NCBI GenBank assembly: GCA_002336805.1
Contig: DDEZ01000011.1
Coordinates: 620,001-684,000, forward strand
Source: Bacteroidetes bacterium UBA1941
GTDB taxonomy: Bacteria > Bacteroidota > Bacteroidia > Chitinophagales > LD1
DNA length: 64,000 nucleotides
Direction: 5' to 3'
Under the pieces are notes generated by a model. It had not been told where the DNA came from. It ran no database searches and worked only from the letters and a program-made list of their open reading frames with translations. Positions 41,172 to 50,532 of this stretch are shown piece after piece. Numbering within the stretch: position 1 is the first letter of the stretch; each line of letters begins with the position of its first letter. The position numbers were made by a program, and so were the translations under genes.

Positions 41172-42422
41172 ATGCCTGAAACACCTAAAAACTCCCGCCC
41201 TGCTGCCCTCGGTTTTATCTTTGTCACGCTGCTCGTAGATACGATCGGACTGGCTATCATCATACCTGTCTTCCCTAAGCTGATAGAGACGCTGATACAT
41301 GGATCTGTGAGCGAGGCCTCGCGGTGGTCGGGGTTGCTACTGGTGGCATATGCAGTGATGCAGTTTCTCTGTGCGCCGCTGATAGGCAACCTGAGTGATA
41401 AATATGGCCGTAGGCCTGTGCTGCTGTTTTCGCTGCTGGGGTTTGGGATAGATTATTTGTTTCTGGCATTTGCGCCGACCATCGGCTGGCTTTTTGTGGG
41501 TCGTGTGATAGCGGGTATCACGGGAGCGAGTTTTACTACTGCCTCGGCCTATATAGCTGATGTGAGCCCGCCGGAGAAGCGCACGCAAAACTTTGGGATG
41601 ATAGGAGTGGCTTTTGGCCTGGGCTTTATCATTGGGCCTGTGATAGGCGGTGTACTGGGTCGGATGGATGTGCACTATCCCTTTTATGCCGCTGCTGCAC
41701 TGGCCTTGCTGAATGCTGCTTATGGTTTCTTCATCCTACCCGAATCTCTGCCGGAGGAGCATCGCCGCCCTTTGGATTGGAGGCGCTGTAATCCGCTGGG
41801 TACACTGCTTCAGCTCAGAAAGTACCCTTCGGTAATAGGTCTGGCAGTATCCCTCTTCATGCTCTATTTTGCGGCGCATGCGGTGCAGTCTGTGTGGACC
41901 TTCTATACGATGCTGAAGTTTCACTGGAATGAAGATATGATCGGCTACTCGCTCGGATTTATAGGTGTGCTGATCGCGCTGGTGCAGGGTGGGCTGATCC
42001 GTGTCACTACCCCTCGTCTGGGCTTTGAGCGGAGCGTATGGATAGGGCTGCTGCTGTATGCTACGGGTATGGTACTCTTTGGCCTGGCTACCCAGAGCTG
42101 GATGATGTTTGCCTTTATGGTGCCGTACGCGCTCGGTGGCATAGCAGGACCCGCTCTACAGGGCATCATGACCAATGAAGTGCCGAGCAATGAACAGGGC
42201 GAACTGCAAGGCGGCCTGACGAGCCTCATCAGCCTGAGCACGATCTTTGGCCCGTGGTTTATGACGTGGGTATTCTACTTCTGCACGCGGAGCGGAGCGC
42301 CACTATACCTGCCGGGTGCGCCGTACTACTGTGCGGCTCTGTTACTCTTGGGTAGTGCACTGCTGGCGGTGCGCAACTTTAAAAACGTGAAGCATGCAGA
42401 AAGCGCCTCTACGGCTCCCTAA
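41172..42422 (+). CDS. MFS efflux transporter, TCR/Tet family
   Basis: 416 residues with 12 predicted transmembrane helices. Major facilitator motif A appears after helix 2 as GNLSDKYGRRPVLL, and the antiporter motif C region as VAFGLGFIIGPVIGGVLG in helix 5. The opening FIFVTLLVDTIGLAIIIPVFP is typical of the TCR/Tet group (12-TM drug:H+ antiporters such as TetA). In environmental Bacteroidota, members of this group often export unknown compounds, so tetracycline resistance should not be assumed. It is divergent from the T9SS propeller gene, and its end overlaps the convergent PKD lipoprotein gene by 14 nt. Confidence 0.9.
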   Translation: MPETPKNSRPAALGFIFVTLLVDTIGLAIIIPVFPKLIETLIHGSVSEASRWSGLLLVAYAVMQFLCAPLIGNLSDKYGRRPVLLFSLLGFGIDYLFLAFAPTIGWLFVGRVIAGITGASFTTASAYIADVSPPEKRTQNFGMIGVAFGLGFIIGPVIGGVLGRMDVHYPFYAAAALALLNAAYGFFILPESLPEEHRRPLDWRRCNPLGTLLQLRKYPSVIGLAVSLFMLYFAAHAVQSVWTFYTMLKFHWNEDMIGYSLGFIGVLIALVQGGLIRVTTPRLGFERSVWIGLLLYATGMVLFGLATQSWMMFAFMVPYALGGIAGPALQGIMTNEVPSNEQGELQGGLTSLISLSTIFGPWFMTWVFYFCTRSGAPLYLPGAPYYCAALLLLGSALLAVRNFKNVKHAESASTAP

Positions 42423-43128
42423 GGTCAAAGCTCACCTGGAAACTATCTGTAGCGTAGGGCCACGTGACCATCCATACATCGGTGCCGTAGATGTGCTTTT
42501 TGCCGGATGCCGCAATATCGAGCGATATCTGATCATTATGCCTTAGTGTAGCACCGTATTGAACAGTATCTAATCTTACACCCACATTTACCTGGCCTGG
42601 CTGTAGTGTACTGGCATAATCATAAGTGGCTAAGTAATGACCGGCACCGGCCTGATCGGCACCATAGAAATAGAAGTGGATAGCTGAGGATACCATGTAG
42701 CCGGACGTATCATAGATAGCTATGGACCCATTCACGCCTTGCACATTATTGGCCCATATAGTGGGGCGATAGTATTTGCCTCTCACAATGAAATACCCTG
42801 GTGTATCAGGCAATACGACAATGGTAAAGTCTTTTGAGCTTCCGAGGTTTGTAGCGGATGCATACATAGAGCCGTGATAGGTACCGGGCCGGGTGTAGGT
42901 GTGGCTGACAGTGTCACCCAGCACCACGGAGCTATCTCCGAAATGCCACTGTACAGTTGTATTGCCCTGGGAGCAACTGCTGAAATGTACAGGGATATTG
43001 ACATAGGTAGTATCAGGTAGCGTACCGATACAGGCGATTGGCCTATCTTCCTTTTTTTTACAAGCAGAGGTGGTGATCATGAGGCAGATGCACAGCGCAG
43101 CCGTGAGCAGTTTGCTTAGATTTTTCAT
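42409..43128 (-). CDS. PKD-domain lipoprotein
   Basis: 239 residues. Lipoprotein signal MKNLSKLLTAALCICLMITTSAC (Cys23) followed by KKKED. A single PKD domain is present at about 30-110: VNIPVHFSSCSQGNTTVQWHFGDSSVVLGDTVSHTYTRPGTYHGSMYASATN, with the diagnostic WxFGD and HTYxxPGTY. The C-terminal ~130 residues are unassigned beta-rich sequence (GKYYRPTIWANNVQGVNGSIAIYD ... VNVGVRLDTVQYGATL). Probably anchored at the outer membrane. The last codons overlap the convergent MFS gene by 14 nt. Confidence 0.85.
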   Translation of the reverse strand: MKNLSKLLTAALCICLMITTSACKKKEDRPIACIGTLPDTTYVNIPVHFSSCSQGNTTVQWHFGDSSVVLGDTVSHTYTRPGTYHGSMYASATNLGSSKDFTIVVLPDTPGYFIVRGKYYRPTIWANNVQGVNGSIAIYDTSGYMVSSAIHFYFYGADQAGAGHYLATYDYASTLQPGQVNVGVRLDTVQYGATLRHNDQISLDIAASGKKHIYGTDVWMVTWPYATDSFQVSFDLREP

Positions 43129-43203
43129 AGCGTATACATTTAATGGAGAGATTTTCCGGCAACAGAACGACGCGTTCAGGAGTTTATTACACGCTGATCA
43201 AAA

Positions 43204-46200
43204 TTATCTATCGCTAGGTTGCACTACGGGTTTGTCCTCCGGCTTGGCTGGTGGGAGAGGAGTAGGTACAGGTGCTTTTTTCCTGCGCTTGAAGAGGTCC
43301 AGCCAATTATCAAAGTCTTTACGATATGATAGGCCTATACCCGTCTTATTGCGGTTGCGCTGGTTGAAATTGTCGTAGTCGTTTTTATTGTAGGTCTTAG
43401 CCCGCCATGAGCCATTTTTATCCAGTACATATTCTATCTGGAAGTCGCCGGTGACGTAGGCATTAGGGTTGCTGGTAGTAGTCACCGTATTGCTGCCCAC
43501 GCCTTTATTATCGCCAAAGTCGAAATTGCCACCTACGTTAATAGAAAGGCGATTATTAAAGAAACGCTTGGTGAGTGCTAGCTGGAGTTCCCGGCGGGTA
43601 TTGAGATTGTCGGCAGAGTTGGTACCGGTGCCTGTCCAGTCATCGTATTGTTTGAAGTTGAAATTAAAATCCAGGTCGTGGACATTGAGATTGTCAAAGA
43701 AACTTCCCAGGTATAATGAGAGCTGTGAGGAGAGGAACTCACTCACGGTATTGGCCACAGAGCCGCTGATAGAGCGGGTACTGGTGGCATCGCCCGCCGC
43801 CAGAGAGTTGGTAGGCAGGAACTTGCCCATGACCAGCAGGCCAAATACCTGTTTATTCATCTCGGCATCAGAGGTGCGGATGAGCTGTATCTTATTGTCT
43901 ATATAGGTGCGGATCACAGGGTCAGGATTCTGCGGCGTGATATCAAAGGAGATCTCTGGTGCGGAGAGTACACCTTTGAGTTTCAGCAGAAGGTCTACTA
44001 CGATCCGGTTTTTGGAGCGGGAGATAGCTTCTTCATTGTAGGTACTGGTCACGGCATTGGCGCTGTAGATGCCGAGGAGGTCTGATATCAGGTCATAGGT
44101 AGAGGTGCGCACCTTATAGATCGCTTCGGCATTGAGCTGGGCGCTGTAAATGTCACCATTGAAGATAATGGTACCACCCGGATCCAGTGTGAAGCGCTTA
44201 TTGATCACATTCTGCAGCGTAAAGAGGTAACTACCCCGCGCGATGGTATAGGAGCCGCGGATATTGAAGTCTCCTGTGCGGAGTATCTCTATACGCATAT
44301 TGCCGCTACCGGTGCTGGAGAGTATATCCCCGGCTACAGGATCGAGTATGACATCTACCTGCGCGTCCGGCGTCACGTCTACACTCACCGTAAAATTAAC
44401 TCCCGACGGTGCGCGGCTACGGCGGGCGCGCAGCATGGTATCCTGCTGGCCTGGTTTGATGAAGCGGTAAAAATTGTAGCGGTTGGTCTCGTAGGAGTTA
44501 TTTATAGGTATGTGCACATAAGTGCCTTTCTGCGTGGTACAGCCGTATGCGCTGATATTGACATAAGGGATAGTGCCGGTAAAGTCTACATTGCCTGCAG
44601 CCATGATCTGTCCGTAGAAGACGGGCTGGTCTTTTACAGTAGTATTGAGGAACTCGGCCCGCTGCGTAGTGACATGCAGATCGAGCGTGAATTTTTTGAA
44701 GTGGTCATGATAGATACGTCCGGTGCCTACAGCCGTATTATTGAAGCGGTCTATCACAGTCAGCGTACCTATGTCAAAATATCCATCTCCCAGCTCTACG
44801 TCTTCATCCTTCAGAGTATAATAAGTATTGAGGTAAGACACCTTGACTTTCGCATCATTCAGGTGCAGACTACCCTGAGCCACCAGTGCATTGACCGGAC
44901 CTGTGAGGTCTATATGTGCCCTGGCGGTGCCGCTTACTTCCTTTACATATTTGACGAAGAGGGGATGATTAAGGAAGTTGAGATTCAGTGAGCTGATATC
45001 CAGGCCCATATTCAGCCGCTGCTGCTGTATGTCAAAGAAGCCATTCAGCGCAATATCGTTTTTGACGCCCTCCACGCCACCGGTCACATTGACGCGCTGG
45101 TTCACATTGTCAAGGGTGCTATTGATACGAAGGGTGCCGATATTGATATCCTTCATGGTCAGGTCACGGGCCTCTACATTGGCTACGATGGCCGGTTTTG
45201 AGAAAATATTTTCTACCGTCACGGTACCATTCACTGTGGCGGTGATATCCTTTACCTTCCTGCTGAAGATATTGAGGAAGTCTGCGAGCGCGGCGTCTTT
45301 CAGCGTCAGGTTGATACTGGTAGAGCTGTCACCTTTCAGATAGGAGTCCAGCCGGACAGATTGCGCTCCGTTTACAAATACTAATCCGCCGGGGCCTGTG
45401 GTGATCTTCTTGCCGTGGATGCTCAGCAGGTTATCCGGCAGGAAGCTCCACTTATTGCCTCCCAGATATACGGCAGATGGGTCCATGCGTATCTCTACCC
45501 CGCCAGTCACCGGCCTGATGTAGGATGTCACATCGGCTTTGTTGAAGCCTTTGCCATCTGCTGCTACGAGGTCAAACCGGAACTCCTCCTTTTCTTTATT
45601 CAGGCGTGCTATGAGCGTATCCACCACCAGGCTATCACCGATATAGAAATTGTCTGCCGTGGTGTGCATATTCACCTTGCCCTCATGAGAGGTCAGGTCC
45701 ATGTCAAAGCGCCTCAATACATATTTGTCATAAACTACCTCAGGTACGGATGCCTTGATATTCAGGATCTCTTTGGAAGTGTTGAACTCTCCCGATATCA
45801 CAGAGTTGCGTATCATACGAAACTTAGGGTCTATGACGCGCGTGATGGCTGATGAGTCATAAAACCTGAAGTTGAACGTAAACTGCTGTGGATAGATATA
45901 TGCGGTATCTGGGTAGTCTTTGGTAAAGGTGTAATTGAGGTAGCGGCGTACTGCCTTGGTCATACCGGAGAAAGTAAAGTGACCGTTCATCTCCCCTTCA
46001 GCATTGTCAGAGAGCAGTGTGATCTTTTTGGACTGGTCTGCACTGACTGTAGAGGTGAGCGTGAGGCTGTGTACCAGCACAGAGTCTGAGCGATGCTGCA
46101 CGAATATGTCCTGGCCTACTATCAGGCCTATCATATCATCAGGTTTTTTGCCTATGAAATTGGCGGTGAGGACGCCCCTGATATTAAAGGTATCCTTAGT

Positions 46201-48060
46201 GATATTAAGGTCGCGCAGCGATACATTGCGGATATCTGCGGTGAAGTTGTAGCGGGGCAGCTTCTCGGTCAGGTCTACCAAGCCGCGGAAGTCCATGTCC
46301 AGATTTTTGTCATGCGAGGTTAGCTCGCCGTTAAAGAACTTACCCTTGATGAGACCGTTTACTTTGAGGTCCTGATATTCATAACCTTTTACCGTCAGGC
46401 TGCTGACTTCACCATTCAACTTTGCATTGATGGTCTCCAGTTTGATGCCATTGCCCACGATGGTGGTTTTCAGGCTGATCTTGCCGAGCAGCGGCTGCTG
46501 GCCAAACCATTTGCCCAGGTCGAAGTTTGTGAGCGCCAGCTCGCCTGAGTAGGAGCCTGTTTTCAGCTTCGTGTTGTACTTAAAGTTGATATCTGACGAG
46601 GCTGATCCTATATCTGTATACAGGCGCCCCTGGGTGACAAAGTCAGTAAGGAAGCCGTCAAAATTTCCTGTGAAGCTGATATTGCCCAGCGTATTAAAAT
46701 TAGTCGGGAAAGGGGCTGTAGGTACTATGCGGCGGATGTCCTCAGCACTGGTAGTAAACTGGCTGATACGGAGGTTAAGGAAGGTCTCATTGACATCTGG
46801 CAGGCCACTGGTGTAGAAGTCGCCCTTTAGTATGGTGTTGCGACCTATGCTGAGTGCGATGCCTTTACCCTGCAGGTCATTGATGCGGCCCTTTACGTGG
46901 CCGGTGATGAAGATCTTGTTATGCGCCAATGCATCGAGCCTGCCTTTGGCAAAGTAGTTCAGGTCTTTGATGGAGATATATGCCTTCTCCAGGTCTGCCT
47001 TGAGCGTGACTTTATTGATGAAGTCATTGAAATCTTCATACTCAGTGAAATTTACCGCCAGGTAGTTGTTGATGCTGCTGTTTGGCGTCTCCAGTTTGAG
47101 TTTGCTCAGGCTTATTTCTTTGTCGGTAGCCTTGACTATAGCTGTGAGGCCTTTGATGCTGAAGCCGCTGCGCTCCGCAGCTGTGAGCGCACGCACATCT
47201 ATGCATATGGAGTCGCGCAGTATAGCAGCCATGCCGGTTTTGAAGTTGATACCCGTAAATAAAATATGGGAGAAATCAATTCCCTTTGGGCTGGAGGCCA
47301 GGTTTAGATTGTCATAGGCAAAGGTGGAGTGTGTGATGGCTGCCTCCTGCCAGCTGAGCTGCCAGCCCGGCGGCATGAAGTGGATAGCCTCTATAGGCTT
47401 GGGGCCACTAGTATCCCTGAGGCCGCCTGTGATAGCTGCGTAGACACTGTCTATGCGTATAGACTGCAGGGCTATATTTTTGTTTTTGACGGCTATCTCT
47501 TTTACATCCACATCACAGGATGGTATGAGCACTTTGACCAGGGACTTCTTCTTCTGATCCTCATAGCTAAAGTCGGTGTGGTAGATACCGATCGTCTTGA
47601 GCTGGATCAGCACATCGAGAGACTTTGCTAGCGTATCCTTTTGGGGCGTCACTATAGGCGTAGATGGCTTGTCAGAGGCGAAGAGCGTGGTCAGGTTGAG
47701 CTTGCCGGCTGTATCGCTCGTCAGCTTCACACGGGCATGATCCAGTGTGATACCTTTGATGTTGATCTCCTTTTTGAAAAGGCTCCAGTATGATATGTTG
47801 GCATTGAGCGTGCCCGCGTAGATCAGGGTGTCTCCTTTTTTATCTGCCAGGTAAAAACCCTGGAGGTCTACATTGCGCAGTAGTGACCACTGGAAGCGGT
47901 CTATGGATACCTTGGTGCCGAGGCGCTTGGAGACGTAGTTGACCACGATATGGGCTACATAATTCTGCACGGCAGGGATACGCAGGGACAGTGTGACACC
48001 ACCGCATAGCAATAGTACCAGCAGTATGATGATACCGAGTATCCTGAGCCCTTTCTTCAT
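43204..48060 (-). CDS. TamB-like translocation/assembly module protein
   Basis: 1618 residues. N-terminal signal anchor (LRILGIIILLVLLLCGGVTLSL), a very long periplasmic beta-rich body (AsmA-like start VVNYVSKRLGTKVSIDRFQWSLLRNVDLQGFYL), and a C-terminal TamB (DUF490) domain from about 1180 to 1560. Recognisable blocks there include GSGNMRIEILRTGDFNIRGSYTIARGSYLFTLQN, FTLDPGGTIIFNGDIYSAQLNAEAIYKV, LLKLKGVLSAPEISFDI and SEFLSSQLSLYLGSFFDNLNVHDL. TamB bridges inner and outer membrane, works with BamA-type proteins and is linked to phospholipid transport. The ending differs slightly from proteobacterial TamB, with a basic Pro-rich tail. It is divergent from tsaD with ~95 nt between. A TACTTTAG -7-like box lies about 28 nt before the ATG. 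Confidence 0.92.
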   Translation of the reverse strand: MKKGLRILGIIILLVLLLCGGVTLSLRIPAVQNYVAHIVVNYVSKRLGTKVSIDRFQWSLLRNVDLQGFYLADKKGDTLIYAGTLNANISYWSLFKKEINIKGITLDHARVKLTSDTAGKLNLTTLFASDKPSTPIVTPQKDTLAKSLDVLIQLKTIGIYHTDFSYEDQKKKSLVKVLIPSCDVDVKEIAVKNKNIALQSIRIDSVYAAITGGLRDTSGPKPIEAIHFMPPGWQLSWQEAAITHSTFAYDNLNLASSPKGIDFSHILFTGINFKTGMAAILRDSICIDVRALTAAERSGFSIKGLTAIVKATDKEISLSKLKLETPNSSINNYLAVNFTEYEDFNDFINKVTLKADLEKAYISIKDLNYFAKGRLDALAHNKIFITGHVKGRINDLQGKGIALSIGRNTILKGDFYTSGLPDVNETFLNLRISQFTTSAEDIRRIVPTAPFPTNFNTLGNISFTGNFDGFLTDFVTQGRLYTDIGSASSDINFKYNTKLKTGSYSGELALTNFDLGKWFGQQPLLGKISLKTTIVGNGIKLETINAKLNGEVSSLTVKGYEYQDLKVNGLIKGKFFNGELTSHDKNLDMDFRGLVDLTEKLPRYNFTADIRNVSLRDLNITKDTFNIRGVLTANFIGKKPDDMIGLIVGQDIFVQHRSDSVLVHSLTLTSTVSADQSKKITLLSDNAEGEMNGHFTFSGMTKAVRRYLNYTFTKDYPDTAYIYPQQFTFNFRFYDSSAITRVIDPKFRMIRNSVISGEFNTSKEILNIKASVPEVVYDKYVLRRFDMDLTSHEGKVNMHTTADNFYIGDSLVVDTLIARLNKEKEEFRFDLVAADGKGFNKADVTSYIRPVTGGVEIRMDPSAVYLGGNKWSFLPDNLLSIHGKKITTGPGGLVFVNGAQSVRLDSYLKGDSSTSINLTLKDAALADFLNIFSRKVKDITATVNGTVTVENIFSKPAIVANVEARDLTMKDINIGTLRINSTLDNVNQRVNVTGGVEGVKNDIALNGFFDIQQQRLNMGLDISSLNLNFLNHPLFVKYVKEVSGTARAHIDLTGPVNALVAQGSLHLNDAKVKVSYLNTYYTLKDEDVELGDGYFDIGTLTVIDRFNNTAVGTGRIYHDHFKKFTLDLHVTTQRAEFLNTTVKDQPVFYGQIMAAGNVDFTGTIPYVNISAYGCTTQKGTYVHIPINNSYETNRYNFYRFIKPGQQDTMLRARRSRAPSGVNFTVSVDVTPDAQVDVILDPVAGDILSSTGSGNMRIEILRTGDFNIRGSYTIARGSYLFTLQNVINKRFTLDPGGTIIFNGDIYSAQLNAEAIYKVRTSTYDLISDLLGIYSANAVTSTYNEEAISRSKNRIVVDLLLKLKGVLSAPEISFDITPQNPDPVIRTYIDNKIQLIRTSDAEMNKQVFGLLVMGKFLPTNSLAAGDATSTRSISGSVANTVSEFLSSQLSLYLGSFFDNLNVHDLDFNFNFKQYDDWTGTGTNSADNLNTRRELQLALTKRFFNNRLSINVGGNFDFGDNKGVGSNTVTTTSNPNAYVTGDFQIEYVLDKNGSWRAKTYNKNDYDNFNQRNRNKTGIGLSYRKDFDNWLDLFKRRKKAPVPTPLPPAKPEDKPVVQPSDR

Positions 48061-48156
48061 CTTATGTGCACCAACGCGTGGCTACGCCCTAAAGTATGGG
48101 TCCGCCCGCGTTTTAAAAATCTTTAGTTTCTTATTCTTTCCTTTCTTTGCAGCGCG

Positions 48157-49155
48157 ATGCCTACTATACTAGCCATAGAATCAAGCTGTGACGATACATC
48201 TGCTGCGGTCTGTAAAGATGGCAAAATTCTTGCCAACGTTATCGCCTCGCAGGCCGTACATGAGGCATGGGGTGGCGTAGTGCCCGAGCTGGCCAGCCGT
48301 GCGCACATGAAAAATATCATCGTGACCGTAGATACGGCTATGCAGAAAGCAGGTGTGAAGCAGGCCGATCTCGATGCTATAGCCTTCACCCGCGGTCCGG
48401 GCCTGATAGGCTCGCTGCTGGTAGGTGTTTCCTTTGCCAAGGGCCTCGGCATGGCGCTCAACGTGCCCCTCATAGAGGTAAACCATATGCAGGCGCATGT
48501 CATGGCAAATTTCATAGATGAGACGCCGGCCTATCCGCATATCTGCATGACCGTGTCCGGAGGGCATACGCAGATCATACTGGTGAAAGGGCCACTGGAT
48601 ATGACCGTGATAGGGGAGACGATAGACGATGCTGCGGGAGAGGCTTTTGATAAATCTGCCAAGATACTCGGCCTGCCATACCCAGGCGGGCCGCTGATAG
48701 ATAAAAGATCTAAAGAGGGCGATCCTGATAGATTTAAATTTGCTAAGCCTCAGATACCGGAGTATGATTTTAGCTTTAGCGGGCTGAAGACGTCCATCCT
48801 GTACTTTGTGCAGGCGGAGACGCGCAAGGACCCTGAGTTTGTGTCTAAGAATCTGAATGACCTCTGTGCCTCTATCCAGAAAACGATCGTAGATATCCTG
48901 CTGAAAAAGTTGGAAGCTGCCGTCGTGGCGCACGGCGTGAAAGAAATAGCGCTGGCCGGAGGCGTATCTGCCAACTCTGAACTCAGAGAGCGTTTTGCCG
49001 CCCTGGCGGGCAAACACGACTGGAAAGCCTACATACCTAAATTTGAATACTGCACGGACAATGCAGGGATGATAGCCAAAGTGGCTGAATACAAATACGA
49101 GCGGCAGGAGTTTTGTGGCTATGACGTGGAGCCGCTGGCCAGGTACGCTATGTAG
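48157..49155 (+). CDS. tsaD: tRNA N6-threonylcarbamoyladenosine transferase TsaD
   Basis: 332 residues, normal for bacterial TsaD/Gcp, which transfers the threonylcarbamoyl group to A37 of ANN-decoding tRNAs with TsaB/E/C. Motifs: LAIESSCDDTSAAV, WGGVVPELASRAH, FTRGPGLIGSLLVG, the iron-binding HMQAH (H110, H114), VSGGHTQIILV, the DDAAGEAFDKSAK block with GLPYPGG, FSFSGLKT, LAGGVSANSELR and YCTDNAGMIA. First gene of a tight plus-strand block (rsmG one base after its stop). A TTTCTTTG near-match to the -7 box lies at 48142-48149. Confidence 0.97.
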   Translation: MPTILAIESSCDDTSAAVCKDGKILANVIASQAVHEAWGGVVPELASRAHMKNIIVTVDTAMQKAGVKQADLDAIAFTRGPGLIGSLLVGVSFAKGLGMALNVPLIEVNHMQAHVMANFIDETPAYPHICMTVSGGHTQIILVKGPLDMTVIGETIDDAAGEAFDKSAKILGLPYPGGPLIDKRSKEGDPDRFKFAKPQIPEYDFSFSGLKTSILYFVQAETRKDPEFVSKNLNDLCASIQKTIVDILLKKLEAAVVAHGVKEIALAGGVSANSELRERFAALAGKHDWKAYIPKFEYCTDNAGMIAKVAEYKYERQEFCGYDVEPLARYAM

Positions 49156-49156
49156 G

Positions 49157-49828
49157 ATGCCTGAGAGCAATCTGAAAAACACTATTTTAGCCCGCATGAA
49201 TGAAGCGGGTGTTTCCCTGATCAAAAAATATTTTCCTGATATCACAGCAGAGCAGGAGGCGGCTTTTGCCACACTGGGCTCTGTATATGCGGAGTGGAAT
49301 GAGAAGATCAATGTGATCTCGCGCAAGGATATAGAAAACCTCTATGAGAGGCATATCCTGCATTCACTTGCTATAGCCAAATTCACCTCCTTTAAAGGCG
49401 GCACAAAGATCATGGACCTGGGGACGGGCGGAGGCTTTCCCGGCGTGCCGCTGGCTATCATGTTCCCTGATTGCCGTTTTCACCTCGTGGACTCGATAGG
49501 CAAAAAGCTGAAAGTGATCGAAGCGGCAAAAGAAGCTGCCGGATTGAAAAACCTGTTCACTTTTCACTCACGGGCAGAGGATATGGCCTATGACTATGAC
49601 TTTGTAGTATCACGCGCGGTGGCACCTATGAGGGAGCTGATGCAGTGGTCTACGAAGAAGTTTCTGCCGAAGCATCAGAATGAAAAACGCAACGGCATCA
49701 TCTGCCTGAAGGGCGGTGACCTGACGGAGGAGCTGGCAGGGCTGAAAATGGTGCAGCTTACACCCCTGTCAGAGTGGTACGAGGAAGATTTTTTTAAAGA
49801 TAAATCACTGGTGTACGCACCTAAGTAG
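49157..49828 (+). CDS. rsmG: 16S rRNA (guanine527-N7)-methyltransferase RsmG
   Basis: 223 residues. RsmG opens with a helix (LIKKYFPDITAEQEAAFATLGSVYAEWNEKINVISRKDIENLYERHILHSLAIAK), then the SAM site IMDLGTGGGFPGVPLAI, the second acidic residue in FHLVDSIGKKLKVIEAAK, and the later VSRAVAPMRELMQW. It methylates G527 of 16S rRNA in the 530 loop; loss gives low-level streptomycin resistance in other bacteria. The ATG at 49157 begins one nt after the tsaD stop. ATG 49196 also fits the family's usual N-terminus. The stop codon is directly followed by the lolD ATG. Confidence 0.95.
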   Translation: MPESNLKNTILARMNEAGVSLIKKYFPDITAEQEAAFATLGSVYAEWNEKINVISRKDIENLYERHILHSLAIAKFTSFKGGTKIMDLGTGGGFPGVPLAIMFPDCRFHLVDSIGKKLKVIEAAKEAAGLKNLFTFHSRAEDMAYDYDFVVSRAVAPMRELMQWSTKKFLPKHQNEKRNGIICLKGGDLTEELAGLKMVQLTPLSEWYEEDFFKDKSLVYAPK

Positions 49829-50491
49829 ATGATACTGGACGCACAAAATATCACTAAGAGCTATGGCGCACTCCGTGTGCTGAATGGTGTATCGCTGCAA
49901 GTACAAAAAGGAGAGGTGATCTCTATAGTCGGTGCCTCAGGGGCAGGCAAAAGTACGCTGCTGCACATCATGGGTACGCTGGATAAACCAGATGGTGGGA
50001 CTGTGACCATAGCCGGTGAAAGTATAGCAGGGAAAAAGGATAAGGCGCTGGCATCGTTTCGCAATCATAAGCTGGGTTTTATCTTTCAGTTTCACCACCT
50101 GCTACCTGAGTTTACAGCAGTGGAGAATGTCTGTATACCGGCCTTCATAGCCGGCACGAAAAGCGCCACCGCTGAAAAACGTGCCAAAGAGCTGATGGAT
50201 ATGCTCAAACTGAGCCACCGCACCGGCCACAAACCTAATGAGCTATCCGGCGGAGAGCAGCAACGGGTGGCTGTAGCGCGTGCGCTGATGAATAACCCGG
50301 CTATAGTGATGGCAGATGAGCCATCGGGCAATCTGGACTCCGACAATGCGCGCGACCTGCACAGGCTTTTCTTTGACCTGCGCGATCAGCTGGGCCAGAC
50401 CTTTATCATCGTGACACACAATGAGGACCTGGCTCAGATGGCTGACCGCAAGATCGTGATGAAGGATGGCCGCATAGCAGACGGCCAGTAG
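49829..50491 (+). CDS. lolD: LolD-like ABC transporter ATP-binding protein
   Basis: 220 residues, single nucleotide-binding domain of the MacB/LolD group: Walker A IVGASGAGKSTLL, the LolD-type Q-loop FIFQFHHLLPEFTAVENV, signature LSGGEQQRVAVARAL, Walker B IVMADEPSGNLD and switch IVTHNEDLA. LolD powers extraction of outer-membrane lipoproteins from the inner membrane with LolC/E, but related ATPases serve other DUF214/FtsX-type permeases. No permease gene is adjacent, which is normal in Bacteroidota. It follows rsmG without a spacer and is translationally coupled. Confidence 0.9.
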   Translation: MILDAQNITKSYGALRVLNGVSLQVQKGEVISIVGASGAGKSTLLHIMGTLDKPDGGTVTIAGESIAGKKDKALASFRNHKLGFIFQFHHLLPEFTAVENVCIPAFIAGTKSATAEKRAKELMDMLKLSHRTGHKPNELSGGEQQRVAVARALMNNPAIVMADEPSGNLDSDNARDLHRLFFDLRDQLGQTFIIVTHNEDLAQMADRKIVMKDGRIADGQ

Positions 50492-50493
50492 AC

Positions 50494-50524
50494 TTGCCAT
50501 TCGGCTGAAATCTCACTACACTTG
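50494..50524 (+). promoter_or_regulatory. Possible promoter of recQ
   Basis: TTG at 50494-50496, 20-nt spacer, and TACACTTG (50517-50524), seven of eight matches to TAnnTTTG, 8 nt before the recQ ATG. It sits just after the lolD stop, so recQ may have its own start as well as read-through. Confidence 0.4.
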
Positions 50525-50532
50525 TCTGGCTG

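Noticed and set aside
41172..42422. Reading the MFS gene as a tetracycline resistance determinant
   Set aside because: The TCR/Tet fold is shared by many exporters. No tetR or mobile element is present, and sequence alone cannot give the substrate.
48181..49326. 381-codon minus-strand open frame opposite tsaD/rsmG
   Set aside because: Both plus-strand genes are clear. No promoter or recognisable domain on the minus strand.
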